Positions 11,926 to 23,737 of a stretch of DNA of 64,000 nt are shown here, one piece after another. The DNA lies in contig CP075492.1 of NCBI GenBank assembly GCA_021613535.1, forward strand, positions 14,508,001 to 14,572,000, written 5' to 3'. The DNA comes from Adineta vaga. Taxonomy: Eukaryota > Rotifera. Made by a program: the position numbers and the translations under genes. The notes below the pieces were generated by a model. The model saw nothing but the letters and a program-made list of their open reading frames with translations. It made no database searches and was not told the DNA's origin. Numbering within the stretch: the stretch's first letter is position 1; every line of letters begins with the position of its first letter.

Positions 11926-12420
11926 TCAATTACATTTGTTGATTAATTCGATATTTATTATATCATACTCATCCGAATAATGCAATACTAAAAATGACAA
12001 TAGTGAAGATGGGAGTAATAGTATTAATAATACTATCCCATATGCCAATTGTAACATCATCATACGCACATGTTGAAATACCATAAAGTGTTCTAGCGGC
12101 GAGAACGAACAAAACAAAACAAAATGAAAATCTAATAGATCAAGGAATATAATGAAACATGAATTGTTCCATTGGTGTTGAAAGTAAACTTCGATGAAAT
12201 ACTGAAATATGTCATTCAATTGATCCTCATATCACTGAACATGATATAGATCCATGTATACAAGAACCTCCGTGTATAACATCGTTGTACCAGTACGATA
12301 TTCGTAAAATTGTAAAAAGCACTAAGTAGTAAAATAATCATTATGATGTAATTATTCAAGGCATTAGGAAATGTTCGAATCATAAGAAACTGAAAAGACA
12401 ACGAAGTCGAATGCATAATT
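11926..12420 (-). pseudogene. Decayed rhodopsin-like GPCR
   Basis: Pieces in different frames line up with the intact GPCR at 50319-51224. Near 12370 a TM2-like piece reads NALNNYIIMIILLLSAF, comparable to the intact gene's SIHNHVIIILLCSSF. Near 12190 a loop-2/TM4 piece reads VFHRSLLSTPMEQFMFHYIP, comparable to VFRLNPLHTRLDRILYHYIP. Near 12030 a TM5-like piece reads IGIWDSIINTITPIFTIVIS. Stops and frame changes interrupt it, and TM3, TM6 and TM7 are not visible. The receptor subfamily resembles the short peptide-receptor-like GPCRs that are numerous in bdelloids. Confidence 0.7.
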
Positions 12421-13691
12421 TTATTCTATGATCTTTTCCTTTTGTGCAATATATGAGCAAAATTTAAAAAAACTCATTTGTGATGATGCTATATAATTTG
12501 TTGCTCGAATGCATGTCTGAACGTTTAAGTTCTGTTTTCAAAGATGATAAAAATAGCACTATTTGCATCATGATAAGTGACAAAAATATGGTCTCCACTA
12601 GTTATTGAATCAAATCTAATAGAGCGAGTCTTCATTGAAATAGACTTATACCTTCATCACTCGCTCACACTCTCAAGCTGGAAGATTATTTTAATCGAAA
12701 TTTTGCAAGTGGTAATTGTAAGTATAGTTTCGAATATTTTTGTTCTTGAATCGATGGTAGTTTTCGTATTTAGGAAATGCGAATGGTGTTGTTATTTATT
12801 TCTCTTCAAATGCTACTTATAGTCATGATTACTAGTGTTTTATACAGGATTTTTCGTCCGGGAGTGCAAAACAATTTCCCGAGGGGGTAAATGTAGCCTT
12901 CGAGAGGACAAAAAGCCACTTGCCTCCCCCACCCCCTGAATAAGACACTGGACACAGTTTTCAGATCCTAAAAAAGTGCCAAAGTCAATGAAGAATATGT
13001 CAAAAACAGATCAAATAGTTAACTTCTATCCTGTACATGAAAAAGGTGCAAACTAGCTGAAGTATTGTGCTGGGTGGTTATTTGATGACGAAATGCCTTC
13101 AAGCAGAATAGATTGTGTTCGGCAATAAACATCAAGTTCAAACTGGTGGTATTGCACTGAAGTTAATATGGCATTGGCTATCGATTCGCCAAAACTAAAA
13201 TCTTACGCACCATACATCAGATAATTGAAATATTCAATTGGTACGTCACGAATGACATTTGTTGGTACTGTTTTCGTGTTACAACTTATATCGCTATCAA
13301 AGAACAGAAAAGTCGAATGAGCAACGAATTATAAGGCTACAATTATTGAATTATGATAATTATTTTGACTATAAAAGAAATACTATATTAAATTATTTTT
13401 CTTAAATAATACAATAACCTAAAACAACAGACATTTTTCATTGATATTTACTAATCGCGATAAATCATATTCTACTTCATCCGGAATAAAATAAAAATCT
13501 TTTTCATATTTAACTAGTATTACTCTAGTTTCAGAGAGTAGTTTGTCTATGGGAATTCTAAATTGTTTATATTAATATCAAACTAAAAAGATCAGCATGT
13601 TTCAAAATAAAAAAAGTTTCTGAAATAAATAAATTTGAAAAAAAAACGTGATCCGGAGTATTAAGTTAATAAAGAGTTGAAAGTCAATTTT
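12421..13691. other. Long intergenic region with a GC-rich patch
   Basis: No gene recognised. Bases around 12850-12960 stand out from the AT-rich background, with runs such as GAGGGGG and CCTCCCCCACCCCC and the phrase GACACTGGACAC. This may be a piece of a mobile element or foreign DNA. The rest is ordinary AT-rich spacer. Confidence 0.4.
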
Positions 13692-16600
13692 TTAAAGAAG
13701 ATAGAATGTTCCGATGAAATTAATGAATATGATCATCCATGAAATGGACAGAATATTACCAAAAGATGTTGTTGGTATAGAACTAATCACATGTATAACA
13801 AGTTCATGTGTTGACACGAGATTGTAGAGTGTATCTTGTGCACTAACACGTACAACTGTATTTAAATTTTCAGTAACATTTGCTGATGACCAATAGAAGA
13901 TTGCTGTTTCTGAGTTAAATATAGCAGAAGATGGACCTTGAACTAATGTATAAATAATATTTGTAGTATATGGACTAACTGCTGTAAAATTAATCGTTAC
14001 TGGAGTAGATGCTTGAACTGTAAGTATCAGTGGTAAAGCTGAATTAAATTCTGGTGGATAACGTTGATCTTCTTCGGCTTGAGCGATTGTATCAGCAACC
14101 AGTCTTGATGTTTGTCCAAGAGAAATATCATTTGTTACAGCAATATCATAGTAACATGTTTGTTGAGCAACAGTCCAAGTTGATCGATCAGTTGACGAAT
14201 CAATGCCACAAGCAGCAAGTGCTGTGCTTACTTGTGATGCTTGAGGTTCAGGTGACGTAAATGATGGTGTGAATTGAAGATTTTGATTTGTATAAAAGAC
14301 AGCTGAATCACCTGTTTCATAGTAGAAAAGTGAACGACTTGGATTAATTGCCCATGTTTGACCAAATTGTCGATGAATTTGTTCCATTGTAAGTGCACTT
14401 GCTTCACCAACAATAACCCCATTTTGTGAACGAAGATCATTTGCTGCATTGTTATCAAATAGACCAAGTAGACCAAATGTTCGATTTTGATGATTATTTG
14501 AAACTGAAATACCAAGATTGAGTATGAGACCATTTGATATTGAAACTGGTGTAATTTGAATACTAATTCCGACTGACCATGAAAGTGTAAGAGCATTATT
14601 TGTTCGATTTTTTTCTAAGATCATTTCGGGAAAGACGAGAACAAGTGAAGTATTTGATGAAATAGTGTTATCATTCGTCACATCAAGATCAAGTGTTTCA
14701 TTTCCACGTCGAACAATAATCATATTTCGTCGTGAAATTGTAATACTCATACTTTGAGCATCGGGATGATTGGATTTAGCTGCAAGACCACGAATAACGG
14801 TGACAGTATTACTTGTTGTACTGATAGGTGCAGTACGAATTTGAGAATTGAAAACGAGTGTTTGTGTTGATGGATTGAATGTGGTATTGATGGATTCTGC
14901 CATATCCGTAACTGCTAAATATGTATATTCTCCATAACCATTGAATGTATACGAAGTGCCATCTAAAGTAGTAAAATGGGGATCACCCCATGTGCCACCC
15001 CATGGATTTCGTGTATTACTGCCTCGACGTGGTGGTCGAAGATGGAAATATGTTTCACAATTGTCATAATTAGAATTGAAGAGACAACAGCCAAGATAAG
15101 GTAATATATCATCGAAGAAATGAAGAATCGGTAATATACCTGGTCGATAACGATCATCAGTTCCTGCACCAGTACCACGAGTAATTAATTGACCTTCGGC
15201 ATCATAACAACATTCAGCACCGGAATTGTCTTGATTCCATGTTGATGATACATAACAAGCAACTGCTGATGATTCATTATATGCTTCTCGACCACGATGA
15301 AGACCACAATTCGACGATGAATCATAACTATATTCTGAACATAATGGATCTGGTTCGTAACAACATCGTGCGATACGTGCTTGTGCTAAGGTTAACGGAC
15401 AAAATAGTAGATTTTCATTCCATGTTGATGGTTCCGGTTGCGCTGCTGACCATGTTTGCAATATGCGGATGTATCTGTAGTATTGTCAAATAAGACAAAT
15501 AAAGCTGAATTGAGACCAGCATAGATTTGATCAGTTTCAATATCACGTGCAACAATACGGAAAAAGATTGATTGTATATTAGTATTACCATGTGATGGAA
15601 TTGTTACAATTATTGATTGCATACCAGTGCTTGGAACAATATTTGATTGTAGAACGATGTGGCTATTTTGTAAAATACCTGTATTTGTTTCATTTAATGT
15701 AACATTCCACATTTGTACTTCAAGAAGAATGGTTTCATTTGGCCAAGTATTCATTGTTCTATCAGAGAAATACCATTGAAGAGTGATTTGACTTCCAACC
15801 GGTATAATTGGTTGTGTTTGATTAACAACGATCAGTTCACTATTTTCACTTGATATAATTCCGAATTCTGCACGTGTAAAGGTAAATGTATTTGGAAACA
15901 TTTCATATGTTAGACCACCATCAGTACTTAAATAAAAATTTGTAAATATTGGTAAAGGAACTGATGGAGTTAAGCAAATAGCTTGGAATTCATTAATAAC
16001 AATAGCATCAACTTCTAAAGTTTCTCCAAATCGGCATTTGACATTACCTTCAGTAGTATTTCCAAAGCATCGACCTTGAATGGTAATTGCTGTTGAACCA
16101 AGTTGCGAACCACGACGTGGTCGATATTGTATGGTTGAATTCTCGCCACATCCACCAAGAGTAACAGTATCAGTATCAATACGAAAGACGAATACACCAG
16201 GAACATTGACATTACTGATTTCTGTTAAACGAACTATATCAGCTGTACGAGAATATGGTAACAATTGAAAAATGATTCCATCACCAGCATTAAAACCAGC
16301 TTGACCTTGTCTACCATCTGTGAAATTGGAAACATATGGGCTGGCCCATTGTAAATCGTGATAAAGAATAAAAGCAAAACTACGTAGTTGATCTGTTACA
16401 AGTACAATTTGAAATGTATTTGTGAAATTGGTTTGCATAGAAAATGCTCCTACTCGATACCACGTGCCAGTGATAACCATTGTTGGAGTAAATAGTTGTT
16501 CACTAGGAAAGTATTGTCGAACATATGATGTTGCCGTCTCAAATACAGTAGTATTGCTTTCATTATTACTATAAATATGATAGTATACTTGATTACCAGA

Positions 16601-16981
16601 TGGAATGTAACCTCGTGTATCTATATCAGACCAAAAACCAGCAATAAGACGAAGATCATTGCTCAATGGAAATGGAACAGGTACGAATGTACTTATTGGT
16701 CCAAGAAAAGAAAAGAGACCATTATTTGCCAAATAGATTTGTCGATGATTATTATTGAAATATGGAAAGTTTTGTGGTAGAAGTAATGCATTTGTACTAC
16801 CATCATCATTGGGTGGAAAAAGTTGATCACCAGCTGATGATCCGAATGGAAAAAAATCTTCCAATGGAACACTAAATGCAACATTGATCATACACGAGAC
16901 GACGAATAATATTTTGAAAAACATTTTCATCATTCTGTAATGTAAAACTGTGCTATCGAATGATTGCTCGATTGAAATCAC
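13692..16981 (-). CDS. NIDO-AMOP-VWD surface protein (SUSD2/mucin-4-like), with one frameshift
   Basis: Large secreted or type I membrane protein, read in two overlapping frames (16981 to about 15460, then to 13692). A signal peptide follows the internal Met (MFFKILFVVSCMINVAFS). Then come a NIDO domain (IAGFWSDIDTRGYIPSGNQV) and an IPT/TIG-like region (ITIQGRCFGNTTEGNVKCRF). An AMOP domain follows (CPLTLAQARIARCCYEPDPL; YNESSAVACYVSSTW), then a VWD domain (WGGTWGDPHFTTLDGTSYTF), a cadherin-like stretch and a C-terminal hydrophobic helix. This order is that of SUSD2 and mucin-4-like adhesion proteins. The frame changes by one base near 15455-15465, just before AMOP. I found no plausible intron there. 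It is consistent with loss of one base, real or in the assembly. Confidence 0.85.
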
Positions 16982-17442
16982 AGACTGTTTATATACTGGA
17001 GCGCGTTTGTTGCTCGATGCATCATTTCTTCAAGTTGTATAGCAACAAGTTGTGAATTAAAAAATATCATACACGACAAACAGCAAGTGAAAACATTTTG
17101 TTTTCTTTGGGTTACCCCGAATGAATACAATGCCGAAACACAAATATGAAAATAAATCATGAATTAAATGAGTGCTTTTAAAATAAATCTGCATTTGTTA
17201 TCTTTGTTCTTGCGAATAATTTCGAAGTATAAAAAAGAAATAAATTATTCACAATGATTCACCAATCGTTTTAATAATTTCGATTCTTTAAAATAAACTT
17301 ATGCGTATGTGAAACAAGAACATATGACACTTTTAAAATGAAGATTTTAGAAGAGCAAATACTCCGTTTATCTTTATTATACTTTCATTTTTATCCTGAT
17401 TCTCATCAGAATATTAGAAATATATATTTCAAAATCTAACAG
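16982..17442. promoter_or_regulatory. Divergent intergenic region between surface protein and GH5 gene
   Basis: 460 bases between two divergently transcribed genes for secreted proteins, so promoters of both probably lie here. No specific motif was identified. Confidence 0.4.
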
Positions 17443-19782
17443 ATGAGCTTGTTTAAATTCTTAATCATAAATTTCTTCTTGCTTTTTCTATCGATGAAAT
17501 GTGATTCATCTATGCTATGGTTACATGTTGTGCAACCAAATTTGACTCGAGGTTTATTTTTCATATAATGTTGAACATAACTTTATCAAATTGACTAATT
17601 TATTCTTCTCTCGACAGGTCATTATGGTTATATTGCTGATGAATATGAACGTCATGTTATATTACGTGGTGTAAATGTTGAAACAGAACAAAGAAATATT
17701 CCTGATGATCAAGATCGACCGATTGATCCTTCGTTATATAAAGGAGAATGTCCAGTGAATAAAGTTGTTTATCAAGAACCACCTACATGTGGAATAGATT
17801 ATGGTAAAGGAATGTATAATATAAGTGATGATTGGAATAGTCATAATGATTTTGCTCAAATAAGAAAATGGGGGTATGTAACTTTTAGTTTATTAATAAA
17901 AGAAATTTTTCTTTTCGATGTCTTCGATAGTTTTAATGTTATTCGATTATGTTTAAGTTGGAGTGCATTAGAACCAACACCAGGAAATTATAGTGAAATG
18001 TATTTACAACGTGTTGAACAGGTATGTTGTGTCTATGTTTATCGATTAGAAATAAGAAAGATTAGTTTCTATAGATTGTTGAATGGGCAGCTGAACAACA
18101 AGTATATGTCATACTTGATATGCATGAAGATCTCTATTCTCGTTATATTATTGGTGATAGAGAACATGAAATTCCACCCTATTTAACTGCCTCTGATGGA
18201 CAAGATGGTGCACCACAATGGGCAGTTATGACTGATGATTGGCCGGCATTAGCTTTTTTTGGTATTGGTAATTTAAATTTAGCAATGATGAGAGCATTTG
18301 ATCATTTCTATAATAATTCAATTCCATCGAATATAACACAAGGAAATGCACCTGGACCTGGTTTACAAGATCATTACATTGGTGCAATAGCTGCCTTAGC
18401 AAAACGATTTGTTAATAATAGTGCAGTTTTAGGATATGAGGTATTTGATATTCTTATTAAAGATTGATATTCTTTGTTTCTTTTTTGAGTAGATTATGAA
18501 TGAACCTCAACCTGGTACTCATTCCGATCAATATACATTTTCAAGTGAATATTTATATCCATTCTATAAACGTGTTATTCAAGCAATTACAGGTGTTCGT
18601 GATAATTTACCTGATTGTCCAAAAGATGCTCCGACAGGAAAGAATTGTGCTTATACAAATTTAGGAATTAATGATAAACGTCATTTATTTTTTGTTGAAC
18701 CAACTGCTGTTCGAAATCTATTAGATTTCTCACCTCAACACTCTGAACCTTTCACATCTTATACCAATGTTGTCTATTCACCTCATGTTTATACACATGT
18801 ATTCACTATTGATAGTATTCTACATTTAAATCAATCAGAATATCCACCCTCATTCGAGTAGGATCTTTATTCTCTCTCTTTTTTTTTCATGTGAATATAT
18901 CTTAGAACATTATTTTAGTTACGCCTATGAAACAGCTTTGAATGAATCGATTGGTTTACAAACGGCAATTCTTGTAACGGAATTTGGTTGTGGTACGGAT
19001 GGAGATGAAACGTTATTAACACCAACGATAGATTCTCAAGATAAAGCAATGATATCTGCAGCAATATGGCCATGGAAAAACAACTGTTTCCAAGCTGGTT
19101 GTGAGACAAGTTGGAGTTTATATGATTCAGGCACATCAAATGGAACAGTCGCCAATCAAAATGGTCCCGAACGTCCAAATCGTGTTCGAATATTATCTCG
19201 TGTACATCCACGTGGTGTTGTGGGAGATTTAAAACAATACTTTTATAATACGACAACAGCCTCATTTTTTATGACTGTCAATTGTATAAATACAACCTTA
19301 TTATTATTTAGTAATGAGACAATAGTTTATATTCCAGCACGACTAAATAAATCAGTAATAAATGTAACTGGTGAAGCTGTAGTGAAAACTATTATTAATA
19401 ATCCGGATCAGAGTCGATTCGTTATTATTAATCCAACATGTAATGGATACTATAATTTCTTTGTTGCAAATACTATGAATGAAGTTAGCAATCTATATGA
19501 ACACATGTTCAGTAATGATTTATCAAAGACTAAATCCAAACAATCAGGAAGCAAAACATATGAATTATTTCATTTCTTACATGCCACTGCTGTTAAAATT
19601 GGTCACACCTTTGCTGCTACCGCTTCGAAATCCATCAATAAAGTAAACCTATAATTGCATGTTTAACTTATAGTTTTAATTTCTATGTTCGTTTTATCTA
19701 GTTTACAGCACTTCAAAAAGCTGTAGAAATCAATACAAAAAACATTCAATCACAGCTAGACAAATTTCATAATCAATTATAA
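17443..19782 (+). CDS. Glycoside hydrolase family 5, endoglycoceramidase-like
   Basis: Secreted hydrolase, probably cleaving glycans from glycolipids. The start at 17443 gives a signal peptide (MSLFKFLIINFFLLFLSMKC). At least seven exons join in frame; the introns begin near 17551, 17873, 18021, 18440, 18859 and 19643. Visible landmarks of the TIM barrel are HVILRGVNVETEQ near the N-terminus, VIRLCLSWSALEP, VILDMHEDLYSR, the acid/base motif YEIMNEPQPG spanning an exon junction, and the nucleophile motif LVTEFGCGTDGDE. A beta-rich C-terminal domain follows, then a short final exon (19702-19782) with a helical tail. The DMH-D-SR pattern and overall length fit endoglycoceramidases better than cellulases. 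Substrate is inferred from family only. Possibly of bacterial or fungal origin. Confidence 0.85.
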
Positions 19783-20050
19783 ATTTTGTCGTAGTTATTC
19801 CACTCGAACATTTTTAAACGACCGAGAATAAAATATATCAATAAAACTTCCGTTTCTTGTTCTTTCGCATTATATTCTACTAGTTGTTAGCCATATAATC
19901 GAGAAGAAAAAAGGTCACATTACAAATTTGACTGAATCATTGAAATAAAAACATTTTTCTTTTGTTCTTATTAAACATTTACCCTTTTGTGTAAAGAACA
20001 CATTGCTTTTTGTGAAGATTAAAATCATATAACATTCTAAATATTATTTC

Positions 20051-21133
20051 ATGAGTGCTAGTACTCTCTATGAAGCCTGTCGAACTGGTGATATTCATAC
20101 AGTTCAACAACTACTTCCAACGCTTTCGATCAATGAAATCAATCAAATTGAATCGAATGGTAGTACATGTCTTCATGCAGCTGCTAGTTGTAATCATCCT
20201 CAAGTTGTTAAGGTTTTACTAAACAGTGGTGCAATTCGATCGATCATTGACAAAGATGGACATACTGCGATGCATGTGGCTGCTACAGAAGAAATTAAAA
20301 ATCTTTTTCCTCGATCATTTACCGCTTCTCACGCACGGTTTCTCACCGATATCAAGTCTGAACAGACGATCGAATGGATTTTGCTTAAAGATGGACAATA
20401 TGGGTGGTGGTATAAAAGCCAAATAGTTAATGAAGATGTTATCTTAGCTGTTGATCGAATCGTCGAGGATACGAGATTTTCTGTCACCGCGAGTACGCAC
20501 AAGACGGAATATTTTCTTAATAAAGCTCGACAAACACAAGATCCTAAATGGTTGATACAAGCTTACTCTTCTGAGACAGGACTCTATCAGGTAATTAATA
20601 GAGCCATGGCGGAGACAGCTTCTACTAGAATACCCTTCGATGCTACAGATGATTTCCGTGCATTTGCTGGTGTTTTGTCTCGTCATAGTGCTTTAAAACA
20701 ATATCGATATACTGGTAAATGTTATCGTGGAATGAAATTATCTAACGAAGATTTTCAGAAGAATTATAAAGTTGGTCAGAAACTCTTAGTCAAACCTTTT
20801 ATGTCAACATCGAAGTCACGTGCTATAGCCGAGCAATTTGCTACATCTGCGTTTGTTGAATCACGACTTCTGTCTATTGTATTTATCTATACAATTCCAG
20901 AATATACACTGTACTTTGATGACAGTGTTGCTCTTGATATTTCTCCAATTTCGGAATATCCACATGAAGAAGAGATACTGATTTTACCATATACTTCATT
21001 GATTATTGTCGCCATTAATAATTTACCATCGGGATTAATCGAAGTGGAATTTGGTTGGTATAGCGCTCGTGGAAATCCAGAGTACAAAAAGATGATACGA
21101 TCAATGAAAATTAACAAGATTATATGGATTTAA
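20051..21133 (+). CDS. Ankyrin-repeat arginine ADP-ribosyltransferase, copy 1
   Basis: Intronless, 360 residues. Residues 1-90 form ankyrin repeats (STCLHAAASCNHPQVVKVLL; GHTAMHVAA). Residues about 105-140 contain a Trp-rich segment (WILLKDGQYGWWYK) that may be WWE-like. The C-terminal half is an arginine-specific ADP-ribosyltransferase of the vertebrate ART type. It has the R-S-E signature: Arg226 in YRGMKL, STS at 252-254 in FMSTSKS, and the ExE pair Glu306/Glu308 in PHEEEILILPY. Such enzymes transfer ADP-ribose from NAD+ to arginine. No signal peptide is seen, so it is probably intracellular, with the ankyrins selecting partners. A tandem paralogue follows at 21930. All catalytic residues are present. 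Confidence 0.9.
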   Translation: MSASTLYEACRTGDIHTVQQLLPTLSINEINQIESNGSTCLHAAASCNHPQVVKVLLNSGAIRSIIDKDGHTAMHVAATEEIKNLFPRSFTASHARFLTDIKSEQTIEWILLKDGQYGWWYKSQIVNEDVILAVDRIVEDTRFSVTASTHKTEYFLNKARQTQDPKWLIQAYSSETGLYQVINRAMAETASTRIPFDATDDFRAFAGVLSRHSALKQYRYTGKCYRGMKLSNEDFQKNYKVGQKLLVKPFMSTSKSRAIAEQFATSAFVESRLLSIVFIYTIPEYTLYFDDSVALDISPISEYPHEEEILILPYTSLIIVAINNLPSGLIEVEFGWYSARGNPEYKKMIRSMKINKIIWI

Positions 21134-21929
21134 TTGTAGATATTGTTAAACAAATAAATCGAAAAATGAACAATCTTCAGCAATTTTGATAATTTTTTTA
21201 TGGTGACGACGAGAGTGTAGATAGGAAGGGAAATAAAACTGTTTATTCTTTAGTCAGCCTTATCAATATTCATACTTACGCACACCGTTACTTTCAAGAA
21301 AGTGGTGCCTCACTGTATCTATTGGTATATCAGTACTTTCGAAAGAAGGTTTTGTAGGTAATTCTTGAAGATCCTCAAATATCTTACAAATGCGTATCTA
21401 TACAAATTTGATTCGTGACAATTTTTCATCTATTCGAACAAATTCTTACTCAGTCTGAAGAAAAATACTCGGTTTACTCAGGAGCGAATAAATCATATAA
21501 CAGTAACAGAGAGAATATGCATTTTTCTTATAATTATCTAAGATTCGTATATCGTTTGGCATTAAACTAAAGAAAAACTAAAATGAAAACTTCATAGTCT
21601 AATAGTGAAGTTTGTGCTCCGTGCATTTGTCTTAAAAATAAAAAACTACACAAAACCATTAAAAGTCACATCGCAGCCACTTTTTCATGAAAATCAACCT
21701 ATTTTCTCTCTGGTAACTATCGACGATAGAAGAAAAAAGAAGAAATCGTTAGAAAAGTTGACGCATTAAAGCATGGCGATCGTTTTGTTTTGTTTTGTTT
21801 CTTTGTAGCAACGGATCGATGAAAAACATGTTTTTCCTCTTTCCTTTCTATGAAACACGTGTTGTTTACGTAAAAAATTACCGTTTTTTAATCAAAACTT
21901 AAATTACAGTACATTTCAAGTATTAATCT
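21134..21929. other. Spacer between tandem ADP-ribosyltransferase genes
   Basis: About 800 bases without a recognised gene, containing the promoter of the second copy. I did not see clear similarity between this spacer and the region upstream of copy 1. Confidence 0.45.
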
Positions 21930-22979
21930 ATGAGTGCTAGTACTTTATATGAAGCCTGTCGAACTGGTGATATTCATACAGTTCAACAATTACTTCCAAC
22001 GCTTTCGATCAATGAAATCAATCAAATTGAATCGAATGGCAGTACATGTCTTCATGCAGCTGCTAGTTGTAATCATCCTCAAGTTGTTAAGGTTTTACTA
22101 AACAGTGGTGCAATTCGATCGATCATTGACAAAGATGGACATACTGCGATGCATGTGGCTGCTACTGAAGAAATTAAAAATCTTTTTCCTCGAGCATCTG
22201 ATGCTATACAACAACGACTTGCTATTAGTATTACACCTGAACAAACGTTTGAATGGATTTCCGTTGACAATGGCCACTATGGATGGTGGTACAAAAATCG
22301 TGTAGTTAATGAAGATGTGACTCTTGCTGTTGTTCGTATTATGGAAGATGCTCGGTTTGCAGATGCTGCAAATAAGGATACTATGGACTATTTTCTCAAT
22401 AAAGCACGACGCACCCAAGATCCCAAATGGTTAATACAGGCTTATACAGCCGAAACTGGATTGTACCAAATAATCAACAAAGCATTTGCGCAAACTCTTA
22501 CTAACAGAGAATCATTCAATGCAAAAAATGATTTTCGTGCATTTGCTGGTGTTTTGTCTCGTCATAATGCCTTAAAACAATATCGATATACTGGTAAATG
22601 TTATCGTGGAATGAAATTATCTGACGAAGATTTTCAGAAGAATTATAAACTAGATCAACAACTTTTAATTAAACCTTTTATGTCAACATCGAAGTCACGT
22701 GCTATAGCCGAACAATTTGCTACATTTTCACGTGATGATACACGACCTTTGTCTGTTTTATTCATCTATACAGTACCAAAGTATACATTACAATTTGATG
22801 ACAATGTTGCTCTAGATATCTCTCCAATTTCAGAATATCCACATGAAGAAGAAGTGTTGATTTTACCATATACTTCATTAGAAATTCAAGCTATCAATCA
22901 TTTGCCATCAGGATTAATTGAAGTTGAATTTCATTGGTATAGTTTTCGTCGTCGTTTTGAGCACAAAAAGAAAACTTAG
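21930..22979 (+). CDS. Ankyrin-repeat arginine ADP-ribosyltransferase, copy 2
   Basis: Intronless, 349 residues, same architecture and strand as the gene at 20051. The first 92 residues are identical to copy 1, with only a few synonymous base changes. Beyond NLFPR the two diverge sharply in the linker (SFTASHARFL versus ASDAIQQRLA), then agree moderately in the catalytic domain. The R-S-E residues are kept: YRGMKL, FMSTSKS and PHEEEVLILPY. The C-terminus is shorter and basic. The contrast between an unchanged ankyrin part and a diverged catalytic part points to gene conversion or to selection on the targeting module. Reaction as for copy 1. Confidence 0.9.
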   Translation: MSASTLYEACRTGDIHTVQQLLPTLSINEINQIESNGSTCLHAAASCNHPQVVKVLLNSGAIRSIIDKDGHTAMHVAATEEIKNLFPRASDAIQQRLAISITPEQTFEWISVDNGHYGWWYKNRVVNEDVTLAVVRIMEDARFADAANKDTMDYFLNKARRTQDPKWLIQAYTAETGLYQIINKAFAQTLTNRESFNAKNDFRAFAGVLSRHNALKQYRYTGKCYRGMKLSDEDFQKNYKLDQQLLIKPFMSTSKSRAIAEQFATFSRDDTRPLSVLFIYTVPKYTLQFDDNVALDISPISEYPHEEEVLILPYTSLEIQAINHLPSGLIEVEFHWYSFRRRFEHKKKT

Positions 22980-23163
22980 TTGACAAAAAATGCTGATGAT
23001 ATTTAATATGATCTATAAGTTTTAATGGAATCAAATAAAACGATTAATATAATAACAAATTTTGTATCTATGATACATTTTAATGACATTTCCTATTTTA
23101 AAAGAAAACTTGTGTTTTAATCATATTTATTTTGAATGTGAACAAATGATTCTCAATAGACTT

Positions 23164-23737
23164 CTAACATGGATTATTATAAACAATATCCCAATGATCT
23201 TTTTCTCGTGCGTAAACATTTCCACTACCAGCTTTATACATAGGAGCTCCATCACCACGATTTCCAATAAATGGCCAACGACGAATATAATTATCAACAC
23301 ATGCATTCAAACTAATATCAATTTTATAACCATTCCAATGAGTAAAACCTGCACCATTACCATGACCAGTTTCCGTTGCTAGAAAAGTTAAATATTTAAT
23401 TTCTCTCATTATACGAAAATCTCATAACACAAACCTCCAGTAATAGTTACAGGACATCCACTACTTTGTTTAAAGATTTTAATACATTCAACAGCATTAC
23501 AGGTGATAGTATCAAGTGATGTACACAACGGATTGTTTCGATCAGAACAACCATTCGTTGACCAAATTCCGATACCTGCTCCTTGTACAGATGATGCAGC
23601 TTGTCCATGAGACATTCGACAAGCAGAAGCTTTTTTCGAAAAAGAAATAACGAATTAATTCAATATACAACAATCACATAACGAAATTTACCAGTGTTAA
23701 CTAACACAAGTGAAGCAACGATAAATCGGATAAACAT
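23164..23737 (-). CDS. Small secreted protein with M15-peptidase-like motif
   Basis: Three exons: 23737-23692, about 23630-23450 and about 23394-23164, with short GT-AG introns. The joined protein of about 150 residues has a signal peptide (MFIRFIVASLVLVNTASA), a cysteine-containing N-terminal part (NGCSDRNNPLC; TCNAVECIKI) and a C-terminal part with GHGNGAGFTHWNGYKIDISL. The H-x2-G-x3-D spacing, and a later EKDHWDIV, resemble the zinc-binding pattern of M15 (D-Ala-D-Ala carboxypeptidase/hedgehog fold) peptidases. If correct, it could cut bacterial peptidoglycan peptides outside the cell, suiting a bacterivore. The fold is inferred from motif spacing only. Confidence 0.65.

Noticed and set aside
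12577-12822. 81-codon plus-strand frame
   Set aside because: No similarity, poor composition, and no neighbouring exon to extend it.
14228-14596. 122-codon minus-strand frame inside the VWD region
   Set aside because: Alternate frame of the surface protein; no domain.
15393-15535. An intron that would repair the surface-protein frame
   Set aside because: The only frame-correcting pair uses a weak GTCTCA donor and would remove sequence that continues the protein well.
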